Below are positions 19,975 to 29,481 of a stretch of DNA of 52,288 nucleotides, piece by piece. The position numbers were made by a program, and so were the translations under genes. The notes beneath the pieces were generated by a model. The model was not told the DNA's origin. It searched no databases and saw only the letters and a program-made list of their open reading frames with translations. How positions within the stretch are numbered: the stretch's first letter is position 1; each line of letters starts with the position of its first letter. The DNA comes from Geobacteraceae bacterium GWC2_53_11 (GTDB taxonomy: Bacteria > Desulfobacterota > Desulfuromonadia > Geobacterales > Pseudopelobacteraceae). The DNA is taken from NCBI GenBank assembly GCA_001802645.1, contig MGZJ01000032.1, forward strand, positions 86,315-138,602. The letters run 5' to 3'.

Positions 19975-21224
19975 TCCTTAACCCTCTGGATATCTGCGCC
20001 AAGTGCGGCAAATTTCTTCTCGATGGATTCATAGCCCCGGTCCAGGTGATAAATGCGGGTGACCTCCGTGGTTCCTTCCGAAGCCAGTCCCGCAAGGATC
20101 AGCGAAGCGGAGGCCCGCAGGTCCGTTGCCATGACCGGCGCGCCGGACAGCTTTTTGACCCCTTTCACCGTCGCCGTATTGCCTTCAACTGTGATGTCGG
20201 CGCCAAAACGCTGCAGCTCGGATACGTGCATGAAGCGGTTTTCAAAGATGTTTTCCGAGATGACGCTGGCGCCGTCGGCCACACACATCATGGCCATGAA
20301 CTGGGCCTGCATGTCGGTCGGGAAGCCGGGGTAGGGACGGGTTTTGATGTTGACGCTCTTGACCCGGCGGGGACCCTTGACGCGTACCACGCCGTCACGG
20401 GTGGTGATTTCAACTCCCGCGTCCTGCATCTTGAACGCCAGGGCGTCTAGATGTTCCAGTTTCATATTATGGATGCGGATGTCGCCGCCGGTCATGGCCG
20501 CCGCGATCATGAAGGTACCGGCTTCGATACGGTCCGGCATGACCTCGTAATTGGCCGCGGAAAGTTCGGACACCCCCTGGATGCGAATGGTGTCGGTACC
20601 GGCTCCTTCGATCTTGGCACCCATGCGATTCAGATAGAGGGCCAGGTCAACTATTTCCGGTTCTCTGGCGGCGTTCTCCAGCAGCGTTTCGCCCTTGGCG
20701 GTCGCCGCAGCCATCATCAGATGTTCGGTGCCCCCCACCGTTGAAACGTCGAAATTGATACGGGCGCCCTTGAGGCGGCGGCACTTGGCTTCGACATAGC
20801 CATGTTCGAGAGTTATTTCGGCGCCGAGCGCCTGCAACCCCTTCAGGTGCAGATTGATCGGGCGCGCGCCGATGGCACACCCTCCCGGCAACGAAACACG
20901 GGCCTTGCCGAAGCGGGCCAGGAGCGGCCCCAAAACAAGTACCGAGGCGCGCATGGTCTTGACCAGATCATAGGTCGCTTCATGGCTGTTGATCGTACTC
21001 GTATCGATTCTGACGATGTTGCCGTTGCCTTCCACGCTTCCGCCCAGCGATTCGAGCACCTTGATGGTGGTGTTGATGTCGCGAAGGAACGGCACATTAC
21101 TGATCTGGTTGATTCCCGGGGCCAACAGCGTGGCAACAAAAATGGGGAGAGAGGCGTTTTTGGAACCGCTGACGGTCACGTCACCCTTCAGCTTTTTCCC
21201 GCCTTTAATAATGAGTTTGTCCAA
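19971..21224 (-). CDS. murA: UDP-N-acetylglucosamine 1-carboxyvinyltransferase
   Basis: 417 residues. First committed step of peptidoglycan synthesis, transferring enolpyruvate from PEP to UDP-GlcNAc. The two-domain EPSP-synthase-like fold starts [20 protein letters not shown] and contains the catalytic Cys116 in [11 protein letters not shown], the fosfomycin target. The start codon is TTG (21222-21224) with GAGGAG 9 nt upstream. It leads the his operon, a cell wall gene fused to a biosynthetic operon by order only. Confidence 0.96.
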
Positions 21225-21259
21225 TCTGAATGCTCCTCTTGTACCTGTTAAATTTCGCC

Positions 21260-21288
21260 ATATTACTGTATGGGCCGGTTCTTGTCCA
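21260..21288 (-). promoter_or_regulatory. Candidate promoter of the murA-his operon
   Basis: On the minus strand TGGACA (21283-21288) and TAATAT (21260-21265) with a 17-nt spacer; predicted leader about 28 nt with the GAGGAG ribosome site. Confidence 0.5.
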
Positions 21289-21454
21289 AAGAAAAGTTGG
21301 TACTGAACCGGTACTGTTTTTTAAATTCCATCGGCACTCCGGGACCGTGAAAATTTGCGGGGACCCCGAAATTGCTATAACTAACCGGTATAAAACTGTG
21401 CTATTGTTCGCGCTACGTAAGTGTTACCTGCAATGACCGGAAATGGGTGAGAAT

Positions 21455-24400
21455 ATGAAGCAGTTTACCTTGAAAACCAAAGTAACCCTGTTTTTTCCGC
21501 TGGTCATAACGCTTCTGTTCGCCTGCCTGTTTCTGCTTATTTCCTCCGTCTTGCAACAGTACATCAAGAAGTCGGTTTCAGATCAGCAGTACCAGCTTGT
21601 TTCTCTTCTGGCAGAAGATATTGACCACACCATAACTCTCAACAGCCGGATTCTGGCATCGGTGGCCGGGAAGATTACTCCGGACATGATGAAAGATCCC
21701 TCTCGGGCGCTTCAGTATCTGACGTTGCAGAACGAACACCAGCTCTCTTTTGATAACGGTCTGTTTCTCTTCAACGCTTCCGGCCGGGTTGTGGCGGAAC
21801 TTCCCCTCGGCCTGGGGAGGGTCGGCAAGGATTTCTCCTACCGTGAGTATTTCAAACAGACGGTTGCCACGCGCAAACCGTTTGTTTCCGACCCCTACGA
21901 ATCGTCTCAGCAACACCGCCATCCCGCCATCATGTTCACTGCCCCGATTTTTGACAACAGCGGAACTCTTACCGGGGTGCTGGGGGGAAGTGTCGATCTG
22001 AATAATTCGGCTTTTTTCGGCAGGCTCCCGAATATAAAAATGGGTAAAACCGGTTATTCGTTCCTGTTCAACAGTGATCGCCGGATTGTGCTGCATCCCG
22101 ATACCTCCCGCATCATGAAATACGACATCCCGCCTGGTTCAAACGTGCTTCTCGACCGCGCACTGGCAGGGTTTGACGGCAGCGGCGAAACCGTCAACAG
22201 CCGCGGACTCCGCACCCTGGCGTCATTCAAGCACCTGAAAACAAAAAACTGGATACTGGGCGCCAACTATCCGCTGGTCGAAGCGTATGCGCCAACCAAC
22301 CAGATCAGATATGCCGTACTGATGCTGCTGCCGTTTCTGTCACTTGCGCTGTTCTGGCTGATGCGCCGCTACCTGCACAAAATAACGGATCCGGTCATCA
22401 AGCTTACTCATCACGTGAAAGAGCTATCATCCAAAAACGGTGAGGACCGCATCTTTCAGGTTCAGGGGGGGGATGAAGTCGAGACGCTCGGGCAGGCATT
22501 CAATCAGCTGGTCTGTGAAAGCGATCTGCAGCGGTCCCGGCTTGAGGCGGATCTGGAAAAACATGAGCGTGCCGACCAGCAGTTGCACCAGCAGAATGAA
22601 TATTTGCAGGCGCTACACGAAACCACGCTCGGCCTGATCAAGCGTCTGGATGTTGCCAGTGTGCTGCAGGCGATTGTCGTCCGTTCGGGCAGACTTGTCG
22701 GCACGGAGCACTGCTTTCTCTATCTGGTAAATTCGAATGGCATTGAAATGAGCATGGTGCACCAGAGCGGGATTTACGATTCACTTATCCACCACCCGGT
22801 CAAGCGCGGGCAAGGGATATCGGGGCGTGTCTGGGATGCCGGCGAGCCGATCCGGGTTGATGATTACAGCCAGTGGGACGGGCGCCTCCCCGACGAGGAT
22901 CGCAATGTATTGCACGCCATGGCCGGCGTTCCCCTCAAGGTTGCCGATGAAGTAATCGGAGTGCTGGGCCTGGCATTTATTGACAAGGGGATTGTATTTA
23001 ATGACCAGCAGATGGAACTGCTTGCCCAGTTCGGCGAATTAGCCTCTCTGGCGCTCGAAAACGCCCGGCTCAACGAAGAGTCCCAGCGTGAGCTGGCGGA
23101 GCGCGAAAAAGCCGAAGAGCACCTGCGCAAACTCTCGGTGGCGGTCGAGCAGACCCCGGTTTCAATTGTAATTACTGATATCTCCGGCACCATTGAATAT
23201 GTGAATCCCTATTATACCAAGGTGACCGGCTACAGTGCGGAAGAGTCGCTCGGCCAGAATCCGTCTATTCTCAAAACGGGAGAAACAAGCAGCGAGGAAT
23301 ACCGGGCATTGTGGGAAACGATTCTTTCGGGCGATAAATGGCACGGTGAGTTTCACAACCGCAAGAAGGATGGCGATCTGTATTGGGAACAGGCGCTGAT
23401 CGCCCCCATCAGGGATAACAGCTACGCGATTACGCACTTCATCGCCATCAAGGAGGATATCACCGAGCGGAAACAGCTGGAAGGGCAGCTCCGCCATGCC
23501 CAGAAAATGGATGCGATCGGTCAGCTGGCGGGCGGGATAGCCCATGACTTTAACAACATCCTGACCGCTATTGTCGGCTATGCAAGCATTTTGCAGCTCA
23601 AGCTTCCTGACGGCAGCGCCCTGAAAAAGAATGCCGAGCAGATTGCCGCCACCGCAGAACGCGGGGCTACCCTGACGCAGGGTCTGCTGGCATTCAGCCG
23701 CAAACAGACTTCCAACCCGGTGGTGGTTGATCTGAACGAAATCATTAATCGAGTTCACCAGCTGCTGCTGCGGCTGATCAGTGAAGATATCCGGCTGGAA
23801 ATCAACCTTGCTCCGCAGAGCCTGGCGATTATGGCGGATAGCGGCCAGCTTGAGCAGGTGTTGATGAATCTTGCCACCAACGCCCGGGATGCCATGTCCC
23901 ATGGCGGTTCAATCGTGATATCGACGGAAACGATCATGCTGGATAACTATTTTGTTCTGGCCAGGGGCTTTGGCCGCCCCGGCAGATATGCGCTGCTGAC
24001 GTTTTCCGACAGCGGCGACGGGATGGAAGCTGATATTGTAAAACATATCTTCGAACCGTTTTATACCACGAAAGAGTTGGGCAAAGGGACTGGGCTGGGC
24101 CTTTCCATCGTCTACGGCATCATCAAAAAACATAACGGCTACATTCTCTGTCACAGCACCATCGGTCTCGGGACGATTTTTCAAATTTATCTGCCGCTGC
24201 TTGATCTGGTTCCCGCGGCCTTTGAAGATACCGCGCAGGAGAAAGGGGAGGATGCCCACGGCACCGACTATATCCTGTTGGCGGAAGACAACGAAACGAC
24301 CCGCGTATTCGGCAAGGAGATACTGGAAGAATTCGGCTACTCGGTTATCCAGGCGGTTGATGGCGAGGATGCGCTGGAGAAGTTCAAGGCCGGCGGTACT

Positions 24401-24634
24401 CAGATCAGTCTGGTCATACTAGATGTTATTATGCCCAAAATGAATGGCCGTGAAGTGTACGATGCCATGCGCACTCTCGATCCGCATGCCCGGATCCTGT
24501 TTTGCAGCGGCTATCCCAAGGACGTGGTTGTCAGCCAGGGGGGATTGGATGAGGGGATGAATTACCTGGCCAAGCCGTTCACCCCCAAGGAGTTGCTGAT
24601 GAAAATTCGCGAGGTACTGGAACATGAGCAATAA
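21455..24634 (+). CDS. Membrane hybrid sensor histidine kinase (Cache-HAMP-GAF-PAS-HisKA-HATPase-REC)
   Basis: 1059 residues from the ATG at 21455, chosen because GGTGA lies 4 nt before it; an ATG four codons earlier (21443) is the alternative. Order of parts: transmembrane helix near the N-terminus, a periplasmic double-Cache-like sensor to about residue 280, a second helix, HAMP, GAF (about 385-540), PAS/PAC (about 560-675), the HisKA box [12 protein letters not shown] with phospho-acceptor His698, HATPase with [19 protein letters not shown] and [11 protein letters not shown], and a C-terminal receiver with Asp990 in [13 protein letters not shown]. It overlaps the next gene, an HD-GYP regulator, by 11 nt, so the signal probably reaches cyclic-di-GMP turnover. 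Confidence 0.92.
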   Translation: MKQFTLKTKVTLFFPLVITLLFACLFLLISSVLQQYIKKSVSDQQYQLVSLLAEDIDHTITLNSRILASVAGKITPDMMKDPSRALQYLTLQNEHQLSFDNGLFLFNASGRVVAELPLGLGRVGKDFSYREYFKQTVATRKPFVSDPYESSQQHRHPAIMFTAPIFDNSGTLTGVLGGSVDLNNSAFFGRLPNIKMGKTGYSFLFNSDRRIVLHPDTSRIMKYDIPPGSNVLLDRALAGFDGSGETVNSRGLRTLASFKHLKTKNWILGANYPLVEAYAPTNQIRYAVLMLLPFLSLALFWLMRRYLHKITDPVIKLTHHVKELSSKNGEDRIFQVQGGDEVETLGQAFNQLVCESDLQRSRLEADLEKHERADQQLHQQNEYLQALHETTLGLIKRLDVASVLQAIVVRSGRLVGTEHCFLYLVNSNGIEMSMVHQSGIYDSLIHHPVKRGQGISGRVWDAGEPIRVDDYSQWDGRLPDEDRNVLHAMAGVPLKVADEVIGVLGLAFIDKGIVFNDQQMELLAQFGELASLALENARLNEESQRELAEREKAEEHLRKLSVAVEQTPVSIVITDISGTIEYVNPYYTKVTGYSAEESLGQNPSILKTGETSSEEYRALWETILSGDKWHGEFHNRKKDGDLYWEQALIAPIRDNSYAITHFIAIKEDITERKQLEGQLRHAQKMDAIGQLAGGIAHDFNNILTAIVGYASILQLKLPDGSALKKNAEQIAATAERGATLTQGLLAFSRKQTSNPVVVDLNEIINRVHQLLLRLISEDIRLEINLAPQSLAIMADSGQLEQVLMNLATNARDAMSHGGSIVISTETIMLDNYFVLARGFGRPGRYALLTFSDSGDGMEADIVKHIFEPFYTTKELGKGTGLGLSIVYGIIKKHNGYILCHSTIGLGTIFQIYLPLLDLVPAAFEDTAQEKGEDAHGTDYILLAEDNETTRVFGKEILEEFGYSVIQAVDGEDALEKFKAGGTQISLVILDVIMPKMNGREVYDAMRTLDPHARILFCSGYPKDVVVSQGGLDEGMNYLAKPFTPKELLMKIREVLEHEQ

Positions 24635-25724
24635 CGGCAGCGGAAAAATATTTGTGGTCGATGACGACCGCTTTGTGCTGGAAAGCGTTACGACCCTTTT
24701 GACCGAGTTCGGGTTTTCGGTGCGCGCCTTTTCGAACGGTCAGGAGGCGGTCAGGCAGTTTGTCATGGAGCCGGTTGATCTGGTGCTGACAGATATCAAC
24801 ATGCCGGTCATGGATGGTCTTGAACTGCTGGAAAAAATCCGCTTTCTTGACCGGGAAACGCCGGTCGTTCTGATGACGGCCTATGCCGATCTGGACGTGG
24901 CGGTCAAGGCGATTCAGAAGGGCGCCTTTGATTTTATCATCAAGCCGTATCGCCCCCCCGCTCTGGTGCATACGGTGGAAAAAGGGGTTAATTTCAAACG
25001 TCTGACCCAGATCGAAAAGAACTACAAGGCGGAGCTTGAGCGCACGGTGGAGCTGAGAACCGCCGAACTGAATGCCGCCCTGGATGAAATTACCCAGATG
25101 AGCCGTGAAATTATCGAACGTCTGACCGCTGCCGCCGAGCTCCGCGATGAAGACACCGGTCTGCACATTTCCCGGGTCGGCATGTATGCCCGGCACGTGG
25201 CGCTTCACCTGGGCATGGATGATGATTTTGTCGATGACATCTCGGTGGCCAGTGCGATGCATGACGTCGGTAAAATCGGCATCCCGGATTCAATCCTGCT
25301 TAAGCCGGGGGCTCTGACGGCTGAGGAATTCGATGCGATCAAGCAGCATACGACCATCGGCGAGCGCATTCTGAAAGGGTCGTCGCACCGGATGCTCAAG
25401 ATGGGGGCCGTCATTGCCGCAACGCATCACGAACGCTGGGATGGCACCGGGTATCCGACCGGTTGCAAGGGGGAGGAAACTCCTCTTGAAGGGCGCATTG
25501 TCATGCTGGTTGACCAGTATGATGCCCTGCGCAGCAGCAGGGTGTACAAGCCAGCATTCGACCATGCCAGAGCCTGCGACATCATCCTGAACGGCGATGG
25601 CCGCACCATGCCGGGCCACTTTGATCCGAAGCTGCTGGCGGCCTTTGATGAGATCAAGGATGATTTTGCGGCGATTTTCGAGAAAAGCCAGGAGTCGGCG
25701 GTGCATGAAAGGGTTGGGGGGTAG
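24624..25724 (+). CDS. Response regulator with HD-GYP cyclic-di-GMP phosphodiesterase domain
   Basis: 366 residues. Receiver domain (1-122) with phospho-acceptor Asp57 in [13 protein letters not shown] and the conserved Lys in FIIKPYRPP, a helical linker (130-165), and an HD-GYP domain with His213-Asp214 in [26 protein letters not shown] carrying the complete GYP at 276-278, and the metal ligands in HTTIGERIL. All HD-GYP signature residues are present, so it should hydrolyse cyclic-di-GMP. The start is inside the kinase gene, with GAGG 8 nt upstream of the ATG. The pair is a typical kinase-effector unit. Confidence 0.93.
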   Translation: MSNNGSGKIFVVDDDRFVLESVTTLLTEFGFSVRAFSNGQEAVRQFVMEPVDLVLTDINMPVMDGLELLEKIRFLDRETPVVLMTAYADLDVAVKAIQKGAFDFIIKPYRPPALVHTVEKGVNFKRLTQIEKNYKAELERTVELRTAELNAALDEITQMSREIIERLTAAAELRDEDTGLHISRVGMYARHVALHLGMDDDFVDDISVASAMHDVGKIGIPDSILLKPGALTAEEFDAIKQHTTIGERILKGSSHRMLKMGAVIAATHHERWDGTGYPTGCKGEETPLEGRIVMLVDQYDALRSSRVYKPAFDHARACDIILNGDGRTMPGHFDPKLLAAFDEIKDDFAAIFEKSQESAVHERVGG

Positions 25725-25779
25725 GTGCGGCGGGCATGCAAACGGCAGTTTCTCACGCGGTTAGAAGTTGGTGCCTCTA

Positions 25780-25867
25780 GGCAAGCCGCGGAGTTCGCGG
25801 AGAAATTCAAAGGAGTTATGGAGACGACGGTTTTTTGATCCACGAAAAGCACGAAAGACACGAAAAA
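25780..25867. repeat. Short intergenic repeats (GCGGAG and CACGAAA blocks)
   Basis: The gene-free 290 nt between the HD-GYP gene and the radical SAM gene begins with GCCGCGGAGTTCGCGGAGAA (25784-25803) and three spaced CACGAAA units at 9-nt steps (25841-25865). Both resemble dispersed intergenic repeats of this bacterial group. An 11-bp tandem, ATATACCGTTT twice, follows at about 25894-25915. Confidence 0.5.
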
Positions 25868-25917
25868 AGAACCAAAGAATCCGGACATCATCGATATACC
25901 GTTTATATACCGTTTCC

Positions 25918-25992
25918 GTAGGGGCGAATAATCATTCGCCCCTGTTTATTTCAGTTGCTGATCCAGGCAGGGCGAATGTGATTCGCCCCTAC
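25918..25992. repeat. 75-bp palindromic element with 12-bp inverted ends
   Basis: The ends GTAGGGGCGAAT (25918-25929) and ATTCGCCCCTAC (25981-25992) are exact reverse complements. Each end also carries its own hairpin: GGGGCGAAT-AATC-ATTCGCCCC (25921-25942) and GGGCGAAT-GTG-ATTCGCCC (25970-25988). It looks like a REP-like or miniature mobile element. It lies between convergent genes and may act as a transcript-end hairpin for both. Confidence 0.7.
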
Positions 25993-26014
25993 AGGTAGGT
26001 TTGGTTATTCAAAA

Positions 26015-27298
26015 TTACCGCCCCGCATTCAAATCCTGTAAGACCATCTGCACCAACGACGCATCAAATAGAGCTTTCCGGCATTCCACACCATCGATCT
26101 TCCCCCTGTTCATATAACTCAGCAAACGGCACCCGCCGAAACAGAGCGGCAGATAAGCGCAGTCGAGGCATTCGTCGTTCTTCCACACATCAAGACAGTG
26201 CGATTCACGGTAATCGCCGACTCCGTCCGCCAGCGTGCCGACCGACAATTCCGGCCACCCCATCAAGGCGGGGCATTTATAGAGAGAGCCGTCGTGGTTG
26301 ACCACCAGCGAATTGGCAATCTCGATCATGCAGACTCCCATGTTCATCTTTTCCACGGCAAAGCCGCGCTTCAGGGTTTCGCCGCGCAGATGCAGGCCGG
26401 CCTCGATCAGCCACGGTTCGCTGCTGGCGACACATGCCGCCGCATGCGGGTCGATCTTTCCCGACTTCGGCAGAATGGGCGAAAACTGCACCGGCCCCAT
26501 TATTGCCGGGTCGATTCCGGCCTCCAGCATGGCATCGAGCATGGCGGAGAACTCCCGGTAATTTTCCCTGGTATAGTTTCCGCCCGGTTTGATGAGAATG
26601 TCGCGGTACACCGCCTTCAGGTTGGCCAGGATCAGGGCGAAGCTTCCCTTCCCGGAGACAAAGGGGCGCTGGCGGTTGTGAATCTCCTCCGTGCCGTCCA
26701 GGGTGATCTGGGCGCTGGTAAGGCCGAGGGGGAGCAGCTCCGCCACCACGGCGGGAGTTAGCAGGGTGGCGTTGGTTACCATGGTGAAGGAAAATTTCCT
26801 GCCTGCATGAGCCGCCGCCTTGCCCAGAGAAACGGCAATCTGTTTGAGGCGCGGCATGGCCATCAGCGGCTCGCCGCCGTAGAAGCGCAGCTCCACGTCG
26901 CGCCCCCGGCCAAGCTGCTCGCGGGTGACATACTCAATCAGCAGAGCTGCTGTCTCCTCGCTCATGGCGATATTTTCCCGGAAATGCCCTTCAAAGCAGT
27001 AGGGACAGGCCAGGTTGCAGTCAAGCGTCAGCACAATCGTGGCCGCAAAGGTGGTGGAAGTAGCGTTGGTGTGATCGATCAGCCCCGCCATCTCCTCGCG
27101 CTCCGCCGTCAGGTCGTCCGTCCAGAGCAGCAGGCGGCGCAAGGTGTCGCGCTCCTTGTCGCCCAGTTCATCCGCCAGGGCGGCGGCATAGAGCCGTTGC
27201 GACACCCGGACGGTGGAACTTTTGCGGGTGGAATGGAGGATAACGGTGTCGGGGCGCGCGGGATCGGGAAACGAAATCATGTAGCGGGACAATGGCAT
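26015..27298 (-). CDS. Radical SAM/SPASM peptide maturase
   Basis: 427 residues from the ATG at 27296-27298, chosen because GGAG lies 8 nt upstream; upstream in-frame codons belong to the leader. A short N-terminal domain (1-85) precedes the radical SAM core: CxxxCxxC is Cys94, Cys98, Cys101 in TLDCNLACPYCFEG, then the GGEP motif in LRFYGGEPLM and SAM-contact segments. The C-terminus is a SPASM domain: a GVC cysteine, YKCP, CLDCAYLPLCFGGC and VEC, enough for two extra Fe-S clusters. SPASM proteins modify ribosomal peptides, for example by making thioether or carbon-carbon links. A Cys-rich 29-residue ORF immediately upstream is the evident substrate. The arrangement recalls the bioinformatically described Geobacter geopeptide maturases (from memory, not checked). 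Confidence 0.85.
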   Translation of the reverse strand: MPLSRYMISFPDPARPDTVILHSTRKSSTVRVSQRLYAAALADELGDKERDTLRRLLLWTDDLTAEREEMAGLIDHTNATSTTFAATIVLTLDCNLACPYCFEGHFRENIAMSEETAALLIEYVTREQLGRGRDVELRFYGGEPLMAMPRLKQIAVSLGKAAAHAGRKFSFTMVTNATLLTPAVVAELLPLGLTSAQITLDGTEEIHNRQRPFVSGKGSFALILANLKAVYRDILIKPGGNYTRENYREFSAMLDAMLEAGIDPAIMGPVQFSPILPKSGKIDPHAAACVASSEPWLIEAGLHLRGETLKRGFAVEKMNMGVCMIEIANSLVVNHDGSLYKCPALMGWPELSVGTLADGVGDYRESHCLDVWKNDECLDCAYLPLCFGGCRLLSYMNRGKIDGVECRKALFDASLVQMVLQDLNAGR

Positions 27299-27316
27299 GG
27301 TGGGCTCCATATAAGT

Positions 27317-27341
27317 GAATGGGGAGCCGGGCTCCCCATTC
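27317..27341 (-). promoter_or_regulatory. Perfect hairpin between peptide precursor and maturase genes
   Basis: GAATGGGGAGCC and GGCTCCCCATTC are exact 12-bp reverse complements around a single G. There is no downstream U-run on the minus strand, so it is not a full terminator. It sits 7 nt upstream of the GGAG of the maturase and 31 nt after the precursor stop. It probably protects the precursor message or limits read-through, giving more peptide than enzyme. Confidence 0.7.
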
Positions 27342-27372
27342 GTGGTGTGTTGCGTGTCAGGCGGGTACGGTA

Positions 27373-27462
27373 TTACTTGCGGGCGCTGCCGGCTCCACCG
27401 GCACAGCATACATTTACCATCGCAACATTTTCCACCCCTTCAGCCAATACTTCCAGTTCCAT
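27373..27462 (-). CDS. Ribosomal peptide (RiPP) precursor, Cys-Gly-rich core
   Basis: A 29-residue ORF: ATG at 27460-27462, TAA at 27373-27375. It has an ideal ribosome site, AGGAGGTGA, 3 nt upstream of the ATG, exceptional in this window. The first 18 residues (MELEVLAEGVENVAMVNV) look like a leader with acidic and hydrophobic residues, and the rest, CCAGGAGSARK, is a core with adjacent Cys residues and Gly/Ala. The radical SAM/SPASM maturase starts 75 nt downstream on the same strand. Size, position, composition and ribosome site support a precursor peptide. The modification and final activity are unknown. Confidence 0.8.
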   Translation of the reverse strand: MELEVLAEGVENVAMVNVCCAGGAGSARK

Positions 27463-27486
27463 ACGTCACCTCCTGGTATAAGATGT

Positions 27487-27500
27487 GAGCCGATCGGCTC
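27487..27500. promoter_or_regulatory. Perfect 14-bp palindrome, candidate operator
   Basis: GAGCCGATCGGCTC is fully palindromic and lies 14 nt upstream of the precursor's ribosome site, in the 144-nt region shared with the divergent TonB-dependent receptor. It could bind a dimeric regulator or form the leader hairpin of the precursor message. Confidence 0.4.
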
Positions 27501-27606
27501 AAGTTTCTAAATGATAGACAAAACGGGCCGGATCTGCTAGAAAAAGTTCGCCGGATGTCTGTTTTTCGCGGCATGACAAAAAATCCTTGACCTGACAGGC
27601 CTCATC

Positions 27607-29481
27607 TTGCGACGAATCGCCTTCACAACTCTCCTCTTCTGGCTCGTGGCCGCTCTCCTGCTGGCGCCGGTCGCGCCGCTGCGCGCGGCGGATGACGATG
27701 CGCTTGAAAGCCTCGGCTTTATCGAAGAAGAGCCGTCATCGCTGGTAAATGTATCCCGTTCCCCCCGTCCCGCTTCCCGCATCGCCGAAAACGTTACCGT
27801 CATCACCGCTGCCGATATCGAACGGCTCAACGCCCACACGCTGGCCGACGTGCTTCAGACCGTGCCCGGCATTCAGATGGATTATCTGCGCACGCCGAGT
27901 ACCTTCTCGTTCTTTAATGTCCAGGGCGCGTACGGCACCACGGTGCTGGTACTGGTTGACGGTGTCCGCCAGAACGATTTCCAGCAGGGCATGGCCATCC
28001 CCGGTTTGATCCCGGTTCAGCAGATCGAACGGATCGAGATCGTCAAGGGGTCAGCCTCGGCGGCCTGGGGGGCGGCTCTGGGCGGGGTGATCAATATCGT
28101 CACCAAATCTCCGGATCCGGATCAGGCGGCGTCCGGAATGGTGTCCGGCTCGCTCGGCTCCAAATTTACGGCGGATGCCCGCGCTGAACTGAGCGGCATC
28201 ACCGATGACAACCTCAGCTATTACCTGACCGCAGGGCATATTCATTCGGACGGCCTCACCCCCAACACCGGCACCGGCCTGAACAACCTGTATGCCAAGT
28301 TTTCCCACCGTTTGCCGGACAATGGTACGCTCACATTCGGTCTGTGGCACCTGAACGCCCGTCCGGGACTGGATGAGGCGGACACCGCCAGTTGGGGCTT
28401 TGTCCATGACAACAATGAATATTTGCGCAACAACGTCTTTCTCAAGCTCAACCAGCCGTTAAGCAGCATGCTTTCTCTTGATGTGGACGGCTATTTTACC
28501 TACCGGGACGACCACACCAAGTATGGCGGTCTTGATAGCCAGGGCGCCATTGTTTTTTTCAACGATTATGTCTCGCACGAAACGACCCGTGGGGTAAATG
28601 CCCGTCTGACCTGGGGCGACAGTCAGCGTAATCTGGTCACCGGCGTTGAATTCGTCAATGCCGATGGTCGCGGGGGGGATCTGCTGAATCCGCCGATGAC
28701 CTATGACCAGAGCTGGAACAGTTTTGGCCTGTACGCCAACGGCGCCTGGTCAATCGGTCGCTTTACCCTGCTGCCGGGCATCCGCCGGGATTTTACCGGC
28801 CTGGCTGGCAATGTCACCAGCTATACCCTGGGTGGCACCTGCCAGCTCACTGACAATACGACCTTGCGCGCCTACGCTGCCGAGGGCTTCGGCCTCCCCT
28901 CGCTAAATAGCCCAGGCAGCCTGCAAAAAGTCAAAACCCTCCAGGGGGGCATCGAAAGCGGAGCAGTGCCGTATCTCTGGCTGAAAGGCACCTGGTTCTA
29001 CAACACCTTGCGCAACAGCCTGTCATCAGGGTTTGTTCCGACAGTCACCGATCAGAACCGCCAGGGCTTCGAGGTTGAAGCCCGTACCACGCCGCTGTAC
29101 AATATGTCGCTTGCCACGGGTTACACCTACCTGTACGCGACCGACACCGCCAGCGGGGCACGCCTGCAGACCGACAGCAGCCAGGCGGTGCCGCCGCATA
29201 CCGTCAAGGCCGCCCTGCACTATGACCATTCCGACCTCGGTCTGCGCGGCACCCTGACCGGCAATTATGTCTGGTGGAATGCCGGGCCAACTTCCATGGC
29301 GGCGAACCGGGGCATGGTGTGGGATCTGCACCTGAACTGGAAGCTGAATACCAAATCCGAACTGTCGCCGGAACTGTTCTTCTCCGGTCACAACCTGTTC
29401 AATAACCTGCAGACCACCGACACGGAATTGTACAGCAATCCAAACCGCTGGTTCGACGGCGGCATCCGGGTGCGGTTCTGA
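27607..29481 (+). CDS. TonB-dependent outer membrane receptor
   Basis: 624 residues, starting with TTG (27607-27609); no ATG fits ahead of the signal peptide MRRIAFTTLLFWLVAALLLA. After cleavage near PLRA-ADD the plug domain (about 50-165) follows, with NVTVITAADIERLNAHTLAD, VLVLVDGVRQND and IERIEIVKGSASAAWGA; the rest is the beta-barrel, ending with a terminal Phe in GGIRVRF. Such receptors import siderophores, cobalamin, metals or other ligands using TonB-ExbBD energy. The gene is divergent from the peptide precursor and 1 nt overlapping with a periplasmic binding protein. The ligand is unknown; the modified peptide or its metal complex is a speculative candidate. Confidence 0.9.
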   Translation: MRRIAFTTLLFWLVAALLLAPVAPLRAADDDALESLGFIEEEPSSLVNVSRSPRPASRIAENVTVITAADIERLNAHTLADVLQTVPGIQMDYLRTPSTFSFFNVQGAYGTTVLVLVDGVRQNDFQQGMAIPGLIPVQQIERIEIVKGSASAAWGAALGGVINIVTKSPDPDQAASGMVSGSLGSKFTADARAELSGITDDNLSYYLTAGHIHSDGLTPNTGTGLNNLYAKFSHRLPDNGTLTFGLWHLNARPGLDEADTASWGFVHDNNEYLRNNVFLKLNQPLSSMLSLDVDGYFTYRDDHTKYGGLDSQGAIVFFNDYVSHETTRGVNARLTWGDSQRNLVTGVEFVNADGRGGDLLNPPMTYDQSWNSFGLYANGAWSIGRFTLLPGIRRDFTGLAGNVTSYTLGGTCQLTDNTTLRAYAAEGFGLPSLNSPGSLQKVKTLQGGIESGAVPYLWLKGTWFYNTLRNSLSSGFVPTVTDQNRQGFEVEARTTPLYNMSLATGYTYLYATDTASGARLQTDSSQAVPPHTVKAALHYDHSDLGLRGTLTGNYVWWNAGPTSMAANRGMVWDLHLNWKLNTKSELSPELFFSGHNLFNNLQTTDTELYSNPNRWFDGGIRVRF

